A DNA stretch of 64,000 bases from Utricularia gibba (Eukaryota; Streptophyta; Magnoliopsida; Lamiales; Lentibulariaceae): NCBI GenBank assembly GCA_002189035.1, contig CM007992.1:2232001-2296000 (forward strand), given 5' to 3'. The notes beneath the pieces are model-generated. The model ran no database searches. It saw only the letters and a list, made by a program, of their open reading frames with translations, and was not told the origin of the DNA. The position numbers and the translations under genes were made by a program. How positions within the stretch are numbered: position 1 is the first letter of the stretch; each line of letters opens with the position of its first letter. Positions 1-11,031 of the stretch are shown piece after piece.

Positions 1-3000
1 AATCCTTACCTCACTACCTGATAGCTACTCGCAGTTTGTGATGAACTATCAGATGAACAAGATGGATCAAACTGAGAAAACTATCACAAAGGAACAAAAG
101 AATGTCATGCTTGTCTCTTCAAGAAAAAAGGTTTCCAAGAAGAAGAGTCAAGACAAGAAACTCAAAGCTAAAAGTGAGATCAAGAAGAAGAAGCTTGTTG
201 AAAAACTGGCTAAGGGTGAATGCTTTCATTGTGGGAAATCTGGTCATTGGAAGAGAAACTGCAAAGCCTATCTAGAGTCAATCAAGGGCAAGAAGCAGAA
301 TGAAAATTCAGCTTCAGGTATTCACATGATTGAGATTAACACTACTATCAAGAATGGTTCTTGGGTGTTAGATTCTGGTTGTGGTGCTCACATTTGCACT
401 AACATGCAGGACCTAATGAGTAGTAGAATCTTGAAGAAAAGCGATGTTGACCTAAGAGTTGGGAATGGTGCATGAGTTGCTACCATGGCAGTTGGGACTT
501 GCCACATCGCCCTACCTTCTGGATTATCTCTTGAATTAGATTCTGTTTATTGTGTTCCCTCATTGTCTAAGAACATCGTCTCTATTTCTTGTTTAGACAA
601 GATTGGTTTCGAGTTTTCTATAAAGAACAATTGTTGTTCCATACGACGAGGGAATGTGCATTATGGTACTGCTACGATAGTAAACGGAATGTATGTTTTG
701 GATCATCATGATTCAGAACAGATTAACATGTGCATAAAAAGGCCAAGGATTGACAATGTCTTGAATTCTTACCTCTGACATTGTCGTTTAGGCCATATAA
801 ACAAGAAGCGTGTTGAGTACTTATATCGATTGGGATATTTGGACTCAGAAGATTATGAATCTTATGAAACATGCGAATCTTGTTTATTGGGCAAAATGAC
901 AAAGCAACCTTTTCTAGGAAAAGGAACAAGAGCTGAAAACTTATTGGATTTAATACATTCTGATGTATGTGGTCCAATGAACATCACTGCTAGAGGGGGT
1001 TTCTCGTATTTTATCACTTTTACAGATGACCATTCAAGATATGGACGCATCTACTTGATGAAACGAAAATCTGAAGCCTTTGAAAAGTTCAAAGAGTTTC
1101 GGATGGAGGTCGAGAACCAACTTGAGCGTTCCATCAAGAAACTTCGATCAAATCGTGGTGGGGAATACTTGAGTAATGAATTCAAGAATCATTTGAAGGA
1201 CAATGGTATTGTCTCAGAAAGAACTCCTCCTGATACACTTGAGCACAATGGTGTTTCTAAGAGGAGAAATCGAACTTTGCTTGACATGGTTCGATCCATG
1301 ATGAGTTTTGCAGAACTACCAAAGTCCATGTGGGGATATGCTTTAGAGGCAGCGGCTCATGTTTTGAACAAAGCCCCATCGAAATCGGTTGAAACCACTC
1401 CTTATGAGATTTGGACTGGCAGAAAACCGAGTTTCTACTATCTCAAAGCTTGGGGATGCCCCGCTTATGTAAGAAGGTTGAAGTCAGATAAGTTGGAGAA
1501 CAAATCTGACAAGTGTTTCTTTCTAGAATATCCACAAGAAACCATGGGATACTACTTCTATAATCCTCAAGAGGGAAAAATTTTCATCTCGAGGAATGTC
1601 GTCTTTTTAGAGAAAGAGTTTCTCCTCAAAGAAGCAAGTGGGAGTCGTTTTGAACTTGAGGAGATGTTTGAGAATGAGCCAGTGACACCTATAGAGATGC
1701 CAGTGGGTGACTCAAAAGGTAATCTAGGCTCACCATCTCGAAATTGTGTCCTAGAAGCTGGTAATGTACTAGTGAGCAATCAACCTGAGCAATCTGACTT
1801 CCCAAATGTACCAAGCATATTTTCTGTCAGAAGATCAGTCTGACAACATAACCCTATTGTGAGATATGGTTTCATTGTTGATGCCGAAGGCATGGGAGAC
1901 CTCATATTAGATGAGGAACCTCGGACTTATGACGAAGCAATCAATAGTGATGAGTCAAGTAAATGGCTTGTTGCCATGAGAAGAATGTATGGACATTGGT
2001 CAATGCTCCAGAGGGAGTAAATCCTATTGGATGCAAATGGGTATTCAAAAGGAAAACTGACATGGATGGAAATATATCTACCTATAAGGCACGACTTGTG
2101 GCAAAAGGGTATCGTCAAAAACAAGGTGTTGACTATGACGAAACCTTCTCGCCTGTTGCTATGCTGAAGTCCATTCGAATTTTACTTGCCATTGTTGCTC
2201 ATTTTGATTATGAGATATGGCAGATGGATGTGAAAACAGCCTTCCTAAATGGAAATTTGGCTGAGGAAGTGTACATGACACAACCTGAAGGTTTCACACA
2301 AGATACTAGTAAAGTGTGTAAACTGAACAAATCCATCTATGGGTTAAAGCAAGCTTCAAGAAGTTGGAACATCAAATTTGATGAGACAATCAAAGAGTTT
2401 GGTTTCTCTCAAAATGAAGATGAACCTTGTGTATACAAGAAGGTAGATGGCTTGGCAATCGTATTTCTCATACTATATGTGGATGGCATATTAGTAATGG
2501 GAAATGATGTTGCAACAATGCAATCAGTAAAAATCTGGTTATCCAAGAGCTTTTCAATGAAAGATCTTGGAGATGCGGCTTATATATTGGGCATAAAGAT
2601 CTATAGAGATAGATCAAAGAGACTGATTGGATTATCACAATCGACCTACATCGATAAAGTGTTAAAGAAGTTTAACATGGCTGATTCCAAGAGAGGTTTA
2701 ATGCCCATGACACATAAGGCACTTTCAAAAGCAATGTGCCCCAAGATAGAAGAAGAAAGGGATCAGATGGCTCAAATCCCATATGCTTCTACTATTGGGT
2801 CAATAATGTATACCACGTTGTGTACTAGACCAAATGTGTCATATGCTTTAAGTGTTACAAGCATATATGAGTCGAACCCTAGAATGGATCATTGGACTGC
2901 ACTCAAGAGCATTCTTAAGTACTTAAGAAGTACTAAATACATGTTCCTGATTTATGGTGGTCAAGATCTTGAAATGGGAGAATATGTTTCAAATCTCATT

Positions 3001-3055
3001 TGACTTGACGTCTCAATCAAGATACATATTCACCCTAAATGGAGGTGCAGTCACT
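1..3055 (+). mobile_element. Ty1/copia retrotransposon, 5' end outside window, decayed
   Basis: Internal region of a copia-type LTR retrotransposon in the usual order: gag tail, protease, integrase, reverse transcriptase, start of RNase H. The window begins inside gag, so the 5' LTR is not visible. The reading disappears at about 3055 in a degraded RNase H segment that still reads TLNGGAV. No 3' LTR was recognised before the next, opposite-strand element begins near 3410. Stops and a frameshift show that it is dead. Confidence 0.93.
2..3003 (+). pseudogene. copia gag-pol polyprotein, broken
   Basis: The zinc knuckle CFHCGKSGHWKRNC lies near 220-265 and the protease motif WVLDSGCGAHICTN near 360-405. 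The integrase core near 940-1200 contains DVCGP, TDDHSRYG and NRGGEYLS, followed by the C-terminal GRKPSF region. Reverse transcriptase starts in another frame near 1963 with [19 protein letters not shown] and continues to [11 protein letters not shown] and [10 protein letters not shown]. One frame runs from 38 to 1843 with in-frame TGA stops at 473-475 and 776-778. A frameshift or deletion between about 1840 and 1985 joins it to the RT frame. The RT catalytic box reads YVDG instead of YVDD, so the enzyme would be inactive even with the frame restored. Confidence 0.92.
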
Positions 3056-3410
3056 TAGAAAAGTTCTTGAGATCTGCTCCAAGGTCTTCGTGCTCTCTGA
3101 GACTAATCCACAAGGAGGCGTTTTTCTCTACTAGCACCTGAGAAATTCGACCAGCATTCAAGAGCCTTGAGAAGTCGACGGAGTGCTCCACGTGTGGATA
3201 CCATAGAGGCCGTCTGCTATTGGCAGTTCGTGAACAACGGAGTCATCTGAAAGGTATTTCAGAATCCCTTTGTCTAATGTATACCGTATTCCAAGATCTG
3301 CGTTGGGGGTTTCTCAAAATTTTTAAAATTCCACTGCTTTTGAGACATACGATGTCTACGAGAAACCCAACACAAATGACTGTGAGGTACCTGACATGGA
3401 AGTATAGGAG
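3056..3410. other. unassigned junction between two retrotransposons
   Basis: About 350 bases between the end of the plus-strand copia remnant and the minus-strand copia integrase remnant. I could not recognise a coding motif, LTR end or promoter. It may be worn LTR or linker sequence of either element. Confidence 0.5.
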
Positions 3411-3416
3411 GGAGCC

Positions 3417-4270
3417 TCAGATAGAATAATGGATGGGGTGAGCTCGGGTGTTGCTATAGGCACTAGGTCGCATGGTGGAAAAACAGACTGAGGATGAAGA
3501 CTGATAGGGAGAGACATCCTCATTAAAAACAATATCACGAGCAATAGAACAATGCTTTTCATGCAAGTCAAACAAACGATAATTACCGGAGGTCATAGTA
3601 TATCCCAAGATAGATGGAATGGATTGTGGAGCAAACTTATCTTTATGAGGAGTGGTATCCACTGCATATGTCAAGCACCTGATGAAGCATCTCATAGGAT
3701 GTTTTCCATTGTGACAGTGTATTAAGGAGGCGATTAATAAGATAGGCAGAAAGAAGAATTGCATCACCTCAAAAAGAACGAGACAAGCCAGCATGTATAA
3801 GCATCAATTAAGCCAGATCCGTTAAGCGCTGATGTTTGCGTTCAACTTGCCCATTCTATTGTGCTGAACGAACATAAGTAGGATTATGTAGGATACCCCT
3901 TATGGCAAATAGAGCCCCACAAGCATGATTAATACTCATACCCATTATCTGAGCGAACCTTTTTAACCATTCTCTGATATTGAACTTCCATCATCATCAA
4001 AAAATTAGTAAGTGTGACCAGGACATGCAATTTATCTTGAAGCAAGTAAATCCATATTACACGAGAGTGATCATCAACAATCGTAGGAAAATATTGTGCA
4101 CTAGTGCAAGAAGGTATCTGATATTTTCTCCATAAATCAGTATATAGTAAGTCAAAAATGGTCATTGCCTTCTTCGATTTAATGGGCGTCGAGTTTACTT
4201 TACCAAATGAAATATATGATGATAAACGAAAAATTTGATACCATTGTAATAAAATCAAATTCTGTATCAA
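3417..4270 (-). pseudogene. copia integrase fragment
   Basis: Minus-strand integrase core of the split copia element. Visible motifs are DLLYTDLW, TIVDDHSRVIWIYLL and KVRSDNGYEY in the 4270-3929 stretch. The downstream part (3794-3417) has GYTMTSGNYRLFDLHEK and ARDIVFNEDVSPY, typical of the integrase C-terminal region and linker. The two pieces lie in different frames with stops between them. The catalytic aspartates of the core can be seen, but the conserved QNG(V) stretch is not intact. Confidence 0.85.
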
Positions 4271-4998
4271 ATAAATCTATAAACCCTACTATTCAAAAAA
4301 TACAAGTTCAGAGAACATAAATCGTGGTTTTTGGGGTCAATCATAAGGACTGAATGCTTACTATGTGTTCTAGTCTACGCAGAATCACAGAAAGATTTCA
4401 GTTTTAGTCTAAGGTCAAACTAAAAATAACAGACAAACTCGTTAAGTAGGGTCAAGTTATAGAGTAGGAAATAACAAGTGCTAGGTCTAAGTATAGATAT
4501 ATTAAGATGCCTCAAAGATGTACAAGTGATGTGATACAAATGTCTCTAATTTAATTTACAAAGTTTCTATACTCACAACTTCAAACAACATAAGTCTACC
4601 TAGTTCATTTATCATGTTTTCGACTACGATAGCCCCAAATATCATCACTAAGTTCACAATGAAGTCTACCCACATACAAATCATATAGAACTAGGTCTAC
4701 TTGGTTCTACTGATTCGCTTCAAACTAATACCTACTGTCTTTGCCTTGATTTGTTGGTTTGCTTCTAAATCAAGCATATGAGTTATGAAGCTTCTTGTTC
4801 CCATTGCGAACATGACCTCAGGCAACTATGGCATCACTGTGTCGGTCCTACAGAAAACAATCATCTGAATCAAAAAATGCTCGTAGGTTCCCTTTCTTCA
4901 CTATACGATATATGGAGGCCAAAGTAAAATGGAATTCAGGAGCATGGAGCACATCAGTTAAGACCAAGTTGGGTTACAGATGAAAGTCTCCCATCCCA

Positions 4999-5001
4999 TT
5001 A
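4999..5001. repeat. TTA target site duplication, left side of Harbinger
   Basis: TTA immediately precedes the left terminal repeat and recurs at 8895-8897 just after the right terminal repeat. A 3-bp TTA/TAA duplication is characteristic of PIF/Harbinger insertion. Confidence 0.85.
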
Positions 5002-5539
5002 GAGCATCTCCAACTGTTTCCACAAAAGCTTATGTGGCACTTCCATTTTACTTATTAAATTTTCGGAAATCATTGTGTGGGTGTAATTTTGTTTTTGGAT
5101 TTTCGTAGAATGGAGTTTTCATTTCCATTATGAAAATCCATCAAATTGGGTGCCATTTTTCTTCTCCCTCCACTGACACCAACTAATGCCAATTTCACTA
5201 ACCATTCGGTTCTTCCCTATTGACACCAGACTCAAATCATGTACTCATTCTTTGTAGCTCACTATCAGATGCATCTGTTTTGACAAATCTCTACGTAATC
5301 ATAGCCTTTATTTGCTGCCCTTCCATCAACAAATCGTAATCATATCCTATAATTTCTTATGATGTGATGCCGCATATCGTTGTTGCTCCTCTGCTTTGTT
5401 TAGAGTTGGGGATTGATGTTTCTTATGATGAGAATAATCAATCACATGAATGTCTCTGGTATGGGTTTTGGGTAATCAGGAGTATTAATGTTTAGATAAA
5501 TTTGATTGTGCCTTTTTATAGGATAGTTGATAGAGGATT

Positions 5540-6415
5540 AGTTTCTATAAGGTTGTGTGAAGAAGATAAACTCATTCTTGTTTCGACTTGGCTTAATGTA
5601 AGAAAGGATTCGGAACATGGAGCTTAACAAAAAGGAAATAGTCAAAAAATAGATGAGTATTATTATCAAGCTGGACCAACTCAAGCTCATACTCAGGATA
5701 CAATTTTTCAAAAATGGGTAAATCCAAGCCATTCTATAAGCAAGTTTAGTGATTGTTTTGATCGTATTGTTACAAGAGGAGAGAGTGGATTTAATGAACA
5801 TGATTTTAAGCAACAAGCTTTAGAGTTGTACAAAGTTGAAGTGAATAAAGATTTCCTTGATATCAAGTGTTGGGAGATACTACGTAATGAACCAAAATGG
5901 ATGTCGGTAGGAAATGTTAAGTTGTTTTGTTTTTTTTTCGCTAGACTAATGGAACGAAAGTGCTACTCAAGCTTCAAAGCACTATGGAATCACTATCAAA
6001 TGAGCATGGAAAGTTTCTAATACACTTGATCTTTGTATTTACTTTTTATTGTTGATTTCTTATTATTTATTCACCTACTCCATCGGAAGAAAGGCCAATT
6101 GGGAAGAAGGCGGCAAACTGTAAATGCATGGAAAAACAAGTGGTTGGATCAAATTCTAAACAAGTTGCATATTCAAAACTCCGAGATGTTATCAAGGCAA
6201 TGAAGATGAGTATTGATAAGAGAAATGAATCGATGTGGGAATTCAAGCAACTATATATGGCATCATTGAAAAATGAGCTTTCAAAGGTAGATATTGCAAG
6301 TATGACTTTGGAACAAAAAAGGATACAAGAACTTGCATATCATGGTCTTGCAAATGGCTCTGACAATTTCTGCCCAAATTATCCAAAACCAACAGGGGAT
6401 GCGTCTGATGATTAA
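5540..6415 (+). pseudogene. Harbinger ORF1 (Myb/SANT-like, NAM-associated type)
   Basis: ORF1 of PIF/Harbinger elements encodes a trihelix/Myb-like protein that works with the transposase on the element ends. It reads in pieces: EDKLILVSTWLNVRKDSEHG near 5560-5620, then SDCFDRIVTRGESGFNEHDF and the KCWEILRNEPKW motif (about 5720-5900), then RPIGKKAA near 6090. Next comes a coiled-coil-like 95-codon tail (6128-6415) with LEQKRIQELAYHG. The W..LR..PKW and RPIG.KAAK motifs are the plant signature for this family, often annotated as NAM-associated or mis-annotated as GST T3-like. Stops after 6018 and near 5626 and a frame change break it. The true start is not clear. Confidence 0.82.
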
Positions 6416-7020
6416 TATTATTGTATTTGACTTTGAAGTTTGGTTTCCAGTAGAGACTACTTTAATTTAGTGACTTTTAAACTTGTTAATGGTTTTTTCA
6501 TAACTTATAATATGATTATCATTTAGTTATGTTATTTCAATGTAAATAAATTGATAAATAATAATGAAATGTAAATTAATTGTTATTAGTAGTTTATAAG
6601 AATTAAATTTGTAGATCTAAATAAAAGTATTCAGTAAAATGCTGATTAAATAAATGTGTAGTTAATATGAATATGCTAATTAAAATCAAATTAATTTTGT
6701 GTAGTTAAAAATGAAACTGATAATTGAAATAAAAATTAAATCTTCTAGTAACTAGAAACATAATTGATAGAAATAAAATTAGTAATGAAAATAAAAATTG
6801 AATCACCTAGTAGATTGAAATAGTATTAGTAATTAAAATGAAAATTAAATTATCTAATAAATAGAAATATACTTACTAAAATAAAATTAGAAATTGAAAT
6901 GAAAGTTAAATCACTTAGTAAATCAAAATAACATTAATAGTTGAAATAAATATTAAATCACCTAATAAATAGAAATAACATTGGTAATTAAAATGAATAT
7001 ACGCATGAAAATAATTTTTC

Positions 7021-7040
7021 TATATATATATATATATATA
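7021..7040. repeat. (TA)n microsatellite
   Basis: About ten TA units in the spacer between Harbinger ORF1 and the transposase. Confidence 0.9.
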
Positions 7041-7381
7041 CGCCTCATCAGGGGTCCTTCCCCCAAATATAACCATGCATACGTTCTTAAGATGCACATA
7101 GTAGTTTTTCTCTTCTTCCTCATAAGACTTGTTCCACATTGGGTGTATGTGCACCCACTGCAGCCACAATAGCTGCTGCCAGTTGTTCCGTCTCGCTAGG
7201 TGGAGTCTCCACGTTCTCTGCAACTGAATTCTGCTCTTCCTTGTCCCTTGATAGTGTTCGGTTCTCATTACTTGTACTCTCCCTAGATGCCTATCACATG
7301 ACTTAACTCATTAGTATCATCGTACCTATCACATGACTGAATTATGCTCTTCCTTATCCATTTCTTCTATTGTTACAAGAA

Positions 7382-8660
7382 ATGGATCCTTATTTGTCAA
7401 AAAGTTGGCCGATGATTTTTTATGATGAAGATGTAATTTGTACGGCAAACTTATTAGAAGTGGCTGAAGCCTCTTGCAAGAATTCTGATGATGAGGAAGA
7501 AGAACCACATCCCCAACTACATTGAGTGTAATCATGAATTAGGCTATGAAAAGTTAGTAACTGATTACTTCTGTGACCGTCCATCTTCTATAGATGAACA
7601 ATTCTGCCAAAGATTTCGAATGCATCAATGCTTATTTCAATGGATTGTTGATATTGTCAAAGGAGTAGATCCATTTTTTCAGGAAAAATTAGATTGTATT
7701 GGTCGACTTGGATTGAGTGTATTACAAAAATGCACAACATTTATTCAAATGCTAGCATATGTATGTGGGGCATATGTTATTGATGAATATATTCATATTG
7801 AAGAGACAACATTCATAGATTGTCTTCGACACTTTATTATTGCTATTCGTTCATGTTTTTCGACAGAATATTTAAGGTCGCCAACAATAGAAGATCTAAA
7901 ATGTTCACTTGCATGAGTAGAATCTCGTGGATTTCATAAAATGCTTGGAAGTATAGATTGCATACATTGGGAATAGAAAAATTGCTCTGTAACATGGCAA
8001 GTTCAATTTAAATGTGGGGACCATGGCAAACCTTCCCTCATGTTTGAGGTCATGGCTTCTGCTAATATATAGATTTGACACTTTTTTTAAAAAAATGTTA
8101 GGTGCAAATAATGATATAATTATTCTACAACATTCACCTTTGCTCAATGAGTTACATAACGGTATTGCTCCAAAAGTACAATTTACTATCAATGATAATC
8201 ACTATGACATGAGATATTATTTGACGGATGCAATTTACCCTGAGTGCCCTATTTTTATAAAGTCTATTACATTGTCTCAAGGTCAAAAAGCTCAGCTATT
8301 TTCTCAATTACATAATAGTGTCAAAAAAGATATAGAACGCATCTTTGGGATCTAACAAATCCAATTTGTGATTTTGAAAGTGCCAGCAAGAGTTTGAGAT
8401 CGAAAAACGCTAGGAAATATTATGTATGCATGTATCATATTGCATAATATGATAGTTGAAGACGAAGATCATATAATTCCACCTGATAATGCTGAAGATG
8501 ATAATGATCCTTGTCCAAGTTCATCTTCTGAAAAATTACAAGAATGCTTGTGCAAATTTACAAAGCTACCTTGAACGTGTGGAACACTCATGTGATATCA
8601 ACATCTATCGACAGTTGAAAAAGGTCTTGATTGAGCATATTTGGGCAAATTTCAATTGAT
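7382..8660 (+). pseudogene. Harbinger DDE transposase (HARBI1-like)
   Basis: The ATG at 7382 opens MDPYLSKSWPMIFYDEDVIC with an acidic run. A frameshift near 7500 leads into the helix-turn-helix region (7505-7915) with FRMHQCLFQWIVDIV. The catalytic domain follows: first Asp in LGSIDCIHW (about 7940-7972), second Asp in YYLTDAIYPECPIF (about 8213-8250), and the Glu in VKKDIERIFGI (about 8320-8355). CIILHNMIVEDED (about 8430-8470) is the usual C-terminal signature, and LIEHIWANFN ends the reading near 8660. In-frame stops at 7914-7916, after CIHWE and after FGI inactivate it. Confidence 0.9.
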
Positions 8661-8894
8661 ATTTTGTATGAATGATTTTAATTTTTAGTTGTTATAATTT
8701 TATTGAAATTGGTTTTCGTAATTTTTTTTATGTTGTATGTTTTTTAATATTTAATCAATTATCTTCTATCTCTTTTAATACTATTTGTTTATGAAAATGA
8801 TTATAAAGAAAATGAAAATTTAGTAATTAAATTTTCGGAAATGTAGTAAAAGTGAAATGATACTACAGATTTTCGGAAACCATTGGAGATACTC

Positions 8895-8897
8895 TTA
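8895..8897. repeat. TTA target site duplication, right side of Harbinger
   Basis: Matches the TTA at 4999-5001. Confidence 0.85.
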
Positions 8898-10117
8898 GAG
8901 GATAATCGTGTGTTTTTTGGCGAGAAAACATGCAAATCTTGGTCAGGTTTTCGTAAGTTGAACAAACGTGTGTTTTCCCCACGCATATGAGAGGTTGCCC
9001 TTGAATCCAAAATCCAATCGTGAATATTACGATTAAAATAAGAATAGTTCATACCTGCAAAATTCTCCTCGAATGCAAGCTCATTTGTCACCGACGGCAT
9101 ACTTGACTTCCCCTTAGCTTGATATAAAGACCACATAGAATTCACGAAATTGATGAAGTCTGGTAGTGGATGAGTGGAATCATTGGTGACATCAAGAGGT
9201 GTGCTCGTCCCATCGCCTACAAAGTGAGCAACTACTACATTGGGCTTGCACCAATTCTCTTGATCGCATTGCAGTTTGTAGCACTTATCCTTTGTATGCC
9301 CAAGCTTATTGCAATAACTACAACAATCACGCTGTTTGCGAGTCTGGCTGGAACTTATAGAGGTGGGAGCACCCATATCCAGCTTTGTTGACTTCCCACC
9401 TTGGAGACCCAGTGCAACATCATGTCTAGAATCAGCAGCTGACTCTGCGGAAATTGTCTTGTGTCGCTTGGCTGATAAGACCAATCGATATGCTTCATCC
9501 ACAGAAGGAGTAGGGCGAGTGTCGATAATTTGATTGCTGAGGGAGTCATGAGATCCGTGCAATCTAGTCAAAAATTATTGTATTCGATTAGAATTTTCTA
9601 TGAGTTGTAGCTGTTCCCCCAAGTCTCCTGGAATGAATGGTAGTGAACGTAGGGCATCTAACTCATTCCAAATCCTCGCTAATTTGGAGAAATACACCAC
9701 GACTGAGTCATCCCCTGTGAAAGAGATTGTAGTTCTATATGAAAGTGAAAAATCTAAGGTTCGATGGAAGCCCCAAATCGCCGTTCGATCTCAACCCACA
9801 AGCTGTGTGCATCCGATGAAAAAAACGGAGGAGTCTACAATCTCTCATTCTATAGAATTGAGAATTAATGTCATCACCGCTCTTTTCCAGTCGTGTAGGA
9901 GTTTGGCTGAAGCTTCCCAAACTTTCATGGCTGTCATGATCTCTGACTTCGCATCAATAATGGGTTTGGGACTCAAAATGGGGGCTGCTTCAGTTCCATC
10001 AATGTGACCTAGCAGACCATGCCCTCCCAAACCTATCATTACGGCCTTCGACCAAGCAAGATAATTCTGGTCATTGAAGCGGCTTGAAACAAGAGAAGGA
10101 GAAGATTCGGACAACAT
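8898..10117 (-). pseudogene. copia gag and protease start (5' part of split element)
   Basis: The N-terminal gag domain reads FNDQNYLAWSKAVMIGLGGH and then GLLGHIDG in the 10117-9845 stretch. This is the conserved Retrotran_gag_3/UBN2-type start of plant copia gag. Further along is the zinc knuckle CSYCNKLGHTKDKC (near 9300-9260), then the protease motif WILDSRATSHM (near 9015-8980), where the expected DSGA is changed to DSRA. The frame is broken between gag parts near 9600-9740. The reading stops at 8898, where the Harbinger element is inserted, and resumes beyond it at 4998. Confidence 0.88.
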
Positions 10118-10131
10118 TGAAGAAGCGGTAT

Positions 10132-10144
10132 CGCTTCGATACCA
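10132..10144 (-). promoter_or_regulatory. primer binding site, initiator tRNA-Met type
   Basis: The minus strand reads TGGTATCGAAGCG directly after an LTR-like CA. Plant copia elements are primed at TGGTATCAGAGC, so this is a near match. It fixes the 5' end of the internal region of the minus-strand copia and places its LTR above 10145. Confidence 0.65.
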
Positions 10145-10309
10145 TGAAGAAGTGGAAACGAGAGTTGGAGAATCCTTAATCTTTCATTCATCCAAAAGGG
10201 GTACATTGTACAAAGTAAAGCATGAAGTAAACTACTATATACACAGAAAGGAAACTAAATTAATGAGAGAAGGAAAGTATTTCAACAGGTAGCCTTAAAT
10301 CTGCATTCT

Positions 10310-11031
10310 TAACATGAGCTGGCTTATGCACTTTTTTTTTTTTTTGTCAAAAAGCATGTTGCGAAATTGGTCTGTCCAGAGCACGGAATTGAAGGTAAGA
10401 GAAGGGCAATGGAAAGTATGAGGACATTCAGTAGAAAAGTTTTGATGATTAATGAAAGAGTTTAGCTTTCAGTAATGATTGGAGAAGGTACAGTCTTGTG
10501 AAGTAAAATAGTATTTTCCCGGCTACTTGATAATTTGAATCTGTGTTTCTAAGAGGGAAAAAGAAAAATAATTCGATCTTCCGGTCCTAGTCCTAGGAAT
10601 CACAATGATTCAGAGAGCAGGCGCTTTGTACGTGTTTCAGTTTCCAGCATGTAGTTCTAATATTTTGAAGCTAGAAATGGATATGAATGGTCGGGGTTAG
10701 AAGTTTTTTTCTGCGGATTCTTGTATCATACGTTACTCACTTCCCTCTCAATGCCTTGTGTTAACATCATCTTGCTGTTCCAGTGGTTTTGCGTTGCAGA
10801 TAAAAGGCCATAGATCACAGTAGCCAGGGGAATGGGAGGATGAAGCACTAGGCATTTCTTGTATAACAGGCGCAGCCAGTGTAAGAGATCGTGCAACTGG
10901 TTGTTCATTGATCGTCGTTGTTGATTATGTAGGAATGAGTCCCCTCCATTGAAGGATTAGAAATACAACCAGGTAGTTGTCAGCGAATTTTCAAGAAATG
11001 GTGCCGTAGCAGCACTCATGGGCCAGGCAAA
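10310..11031. other. intergenic, no recognised feature
   Basis: AT-rich spacer between the minus-strand copia and the Rab pseudogene, with a poly-T run near 10330. It may contain the remains of the old Rab promoter. I could not identify a gene or repeat in it. Confidence 0.5.

Larger units (their letters stand above)
5002..8894 (+). mobile_element. PIF/Harbinger DNA transposon, both ORFs present but broken
   Basis: The left end GAGCATCTCCAACTGTTTCC and the reverse complement of the right end GAGTATCTCCAATGGTTTCC match at 17 of 20 positions by hand. TTA flanks both ends. Inside, in plus orientation, are the two genes expected of an autonomous plant element of this superfamily: a Myb/trihelix-like DNA-binding ORF1 and a DDE transposase. 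The 3.9-kb length fits a full element. A (TA)n run at 7021-7040 lies between the genes. Premature stops in both ORFs indicate an immobile copy. It sits inside a minus-strand copia. Confidence 0.93.
3411..10300 (-). mobile_element. Ty1/copia retrotransposon on minus strand, split by a Harbinger element
   Basis: Reading the minus strand from about 10145 downward gives PBS, gag, zinc knuckle, protease, pre-integrase and integrase, ending near 3411 without a recognisable reverse transcriptase. The element is interrupted between 8895 and 5001 by a DNA transposon. Removing that insert restores continuity: the protease side ends near 8900 and the pre-integrase side resumes at about 4998 with GMGDFHL and then LTDVLHAPEF. 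Part of a 5' LTR should lie above 10145, ending in CA just before the PBS; its outer edge, near 10300, is unresolved. The 3' half is deleted. Confidence 0.88.
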
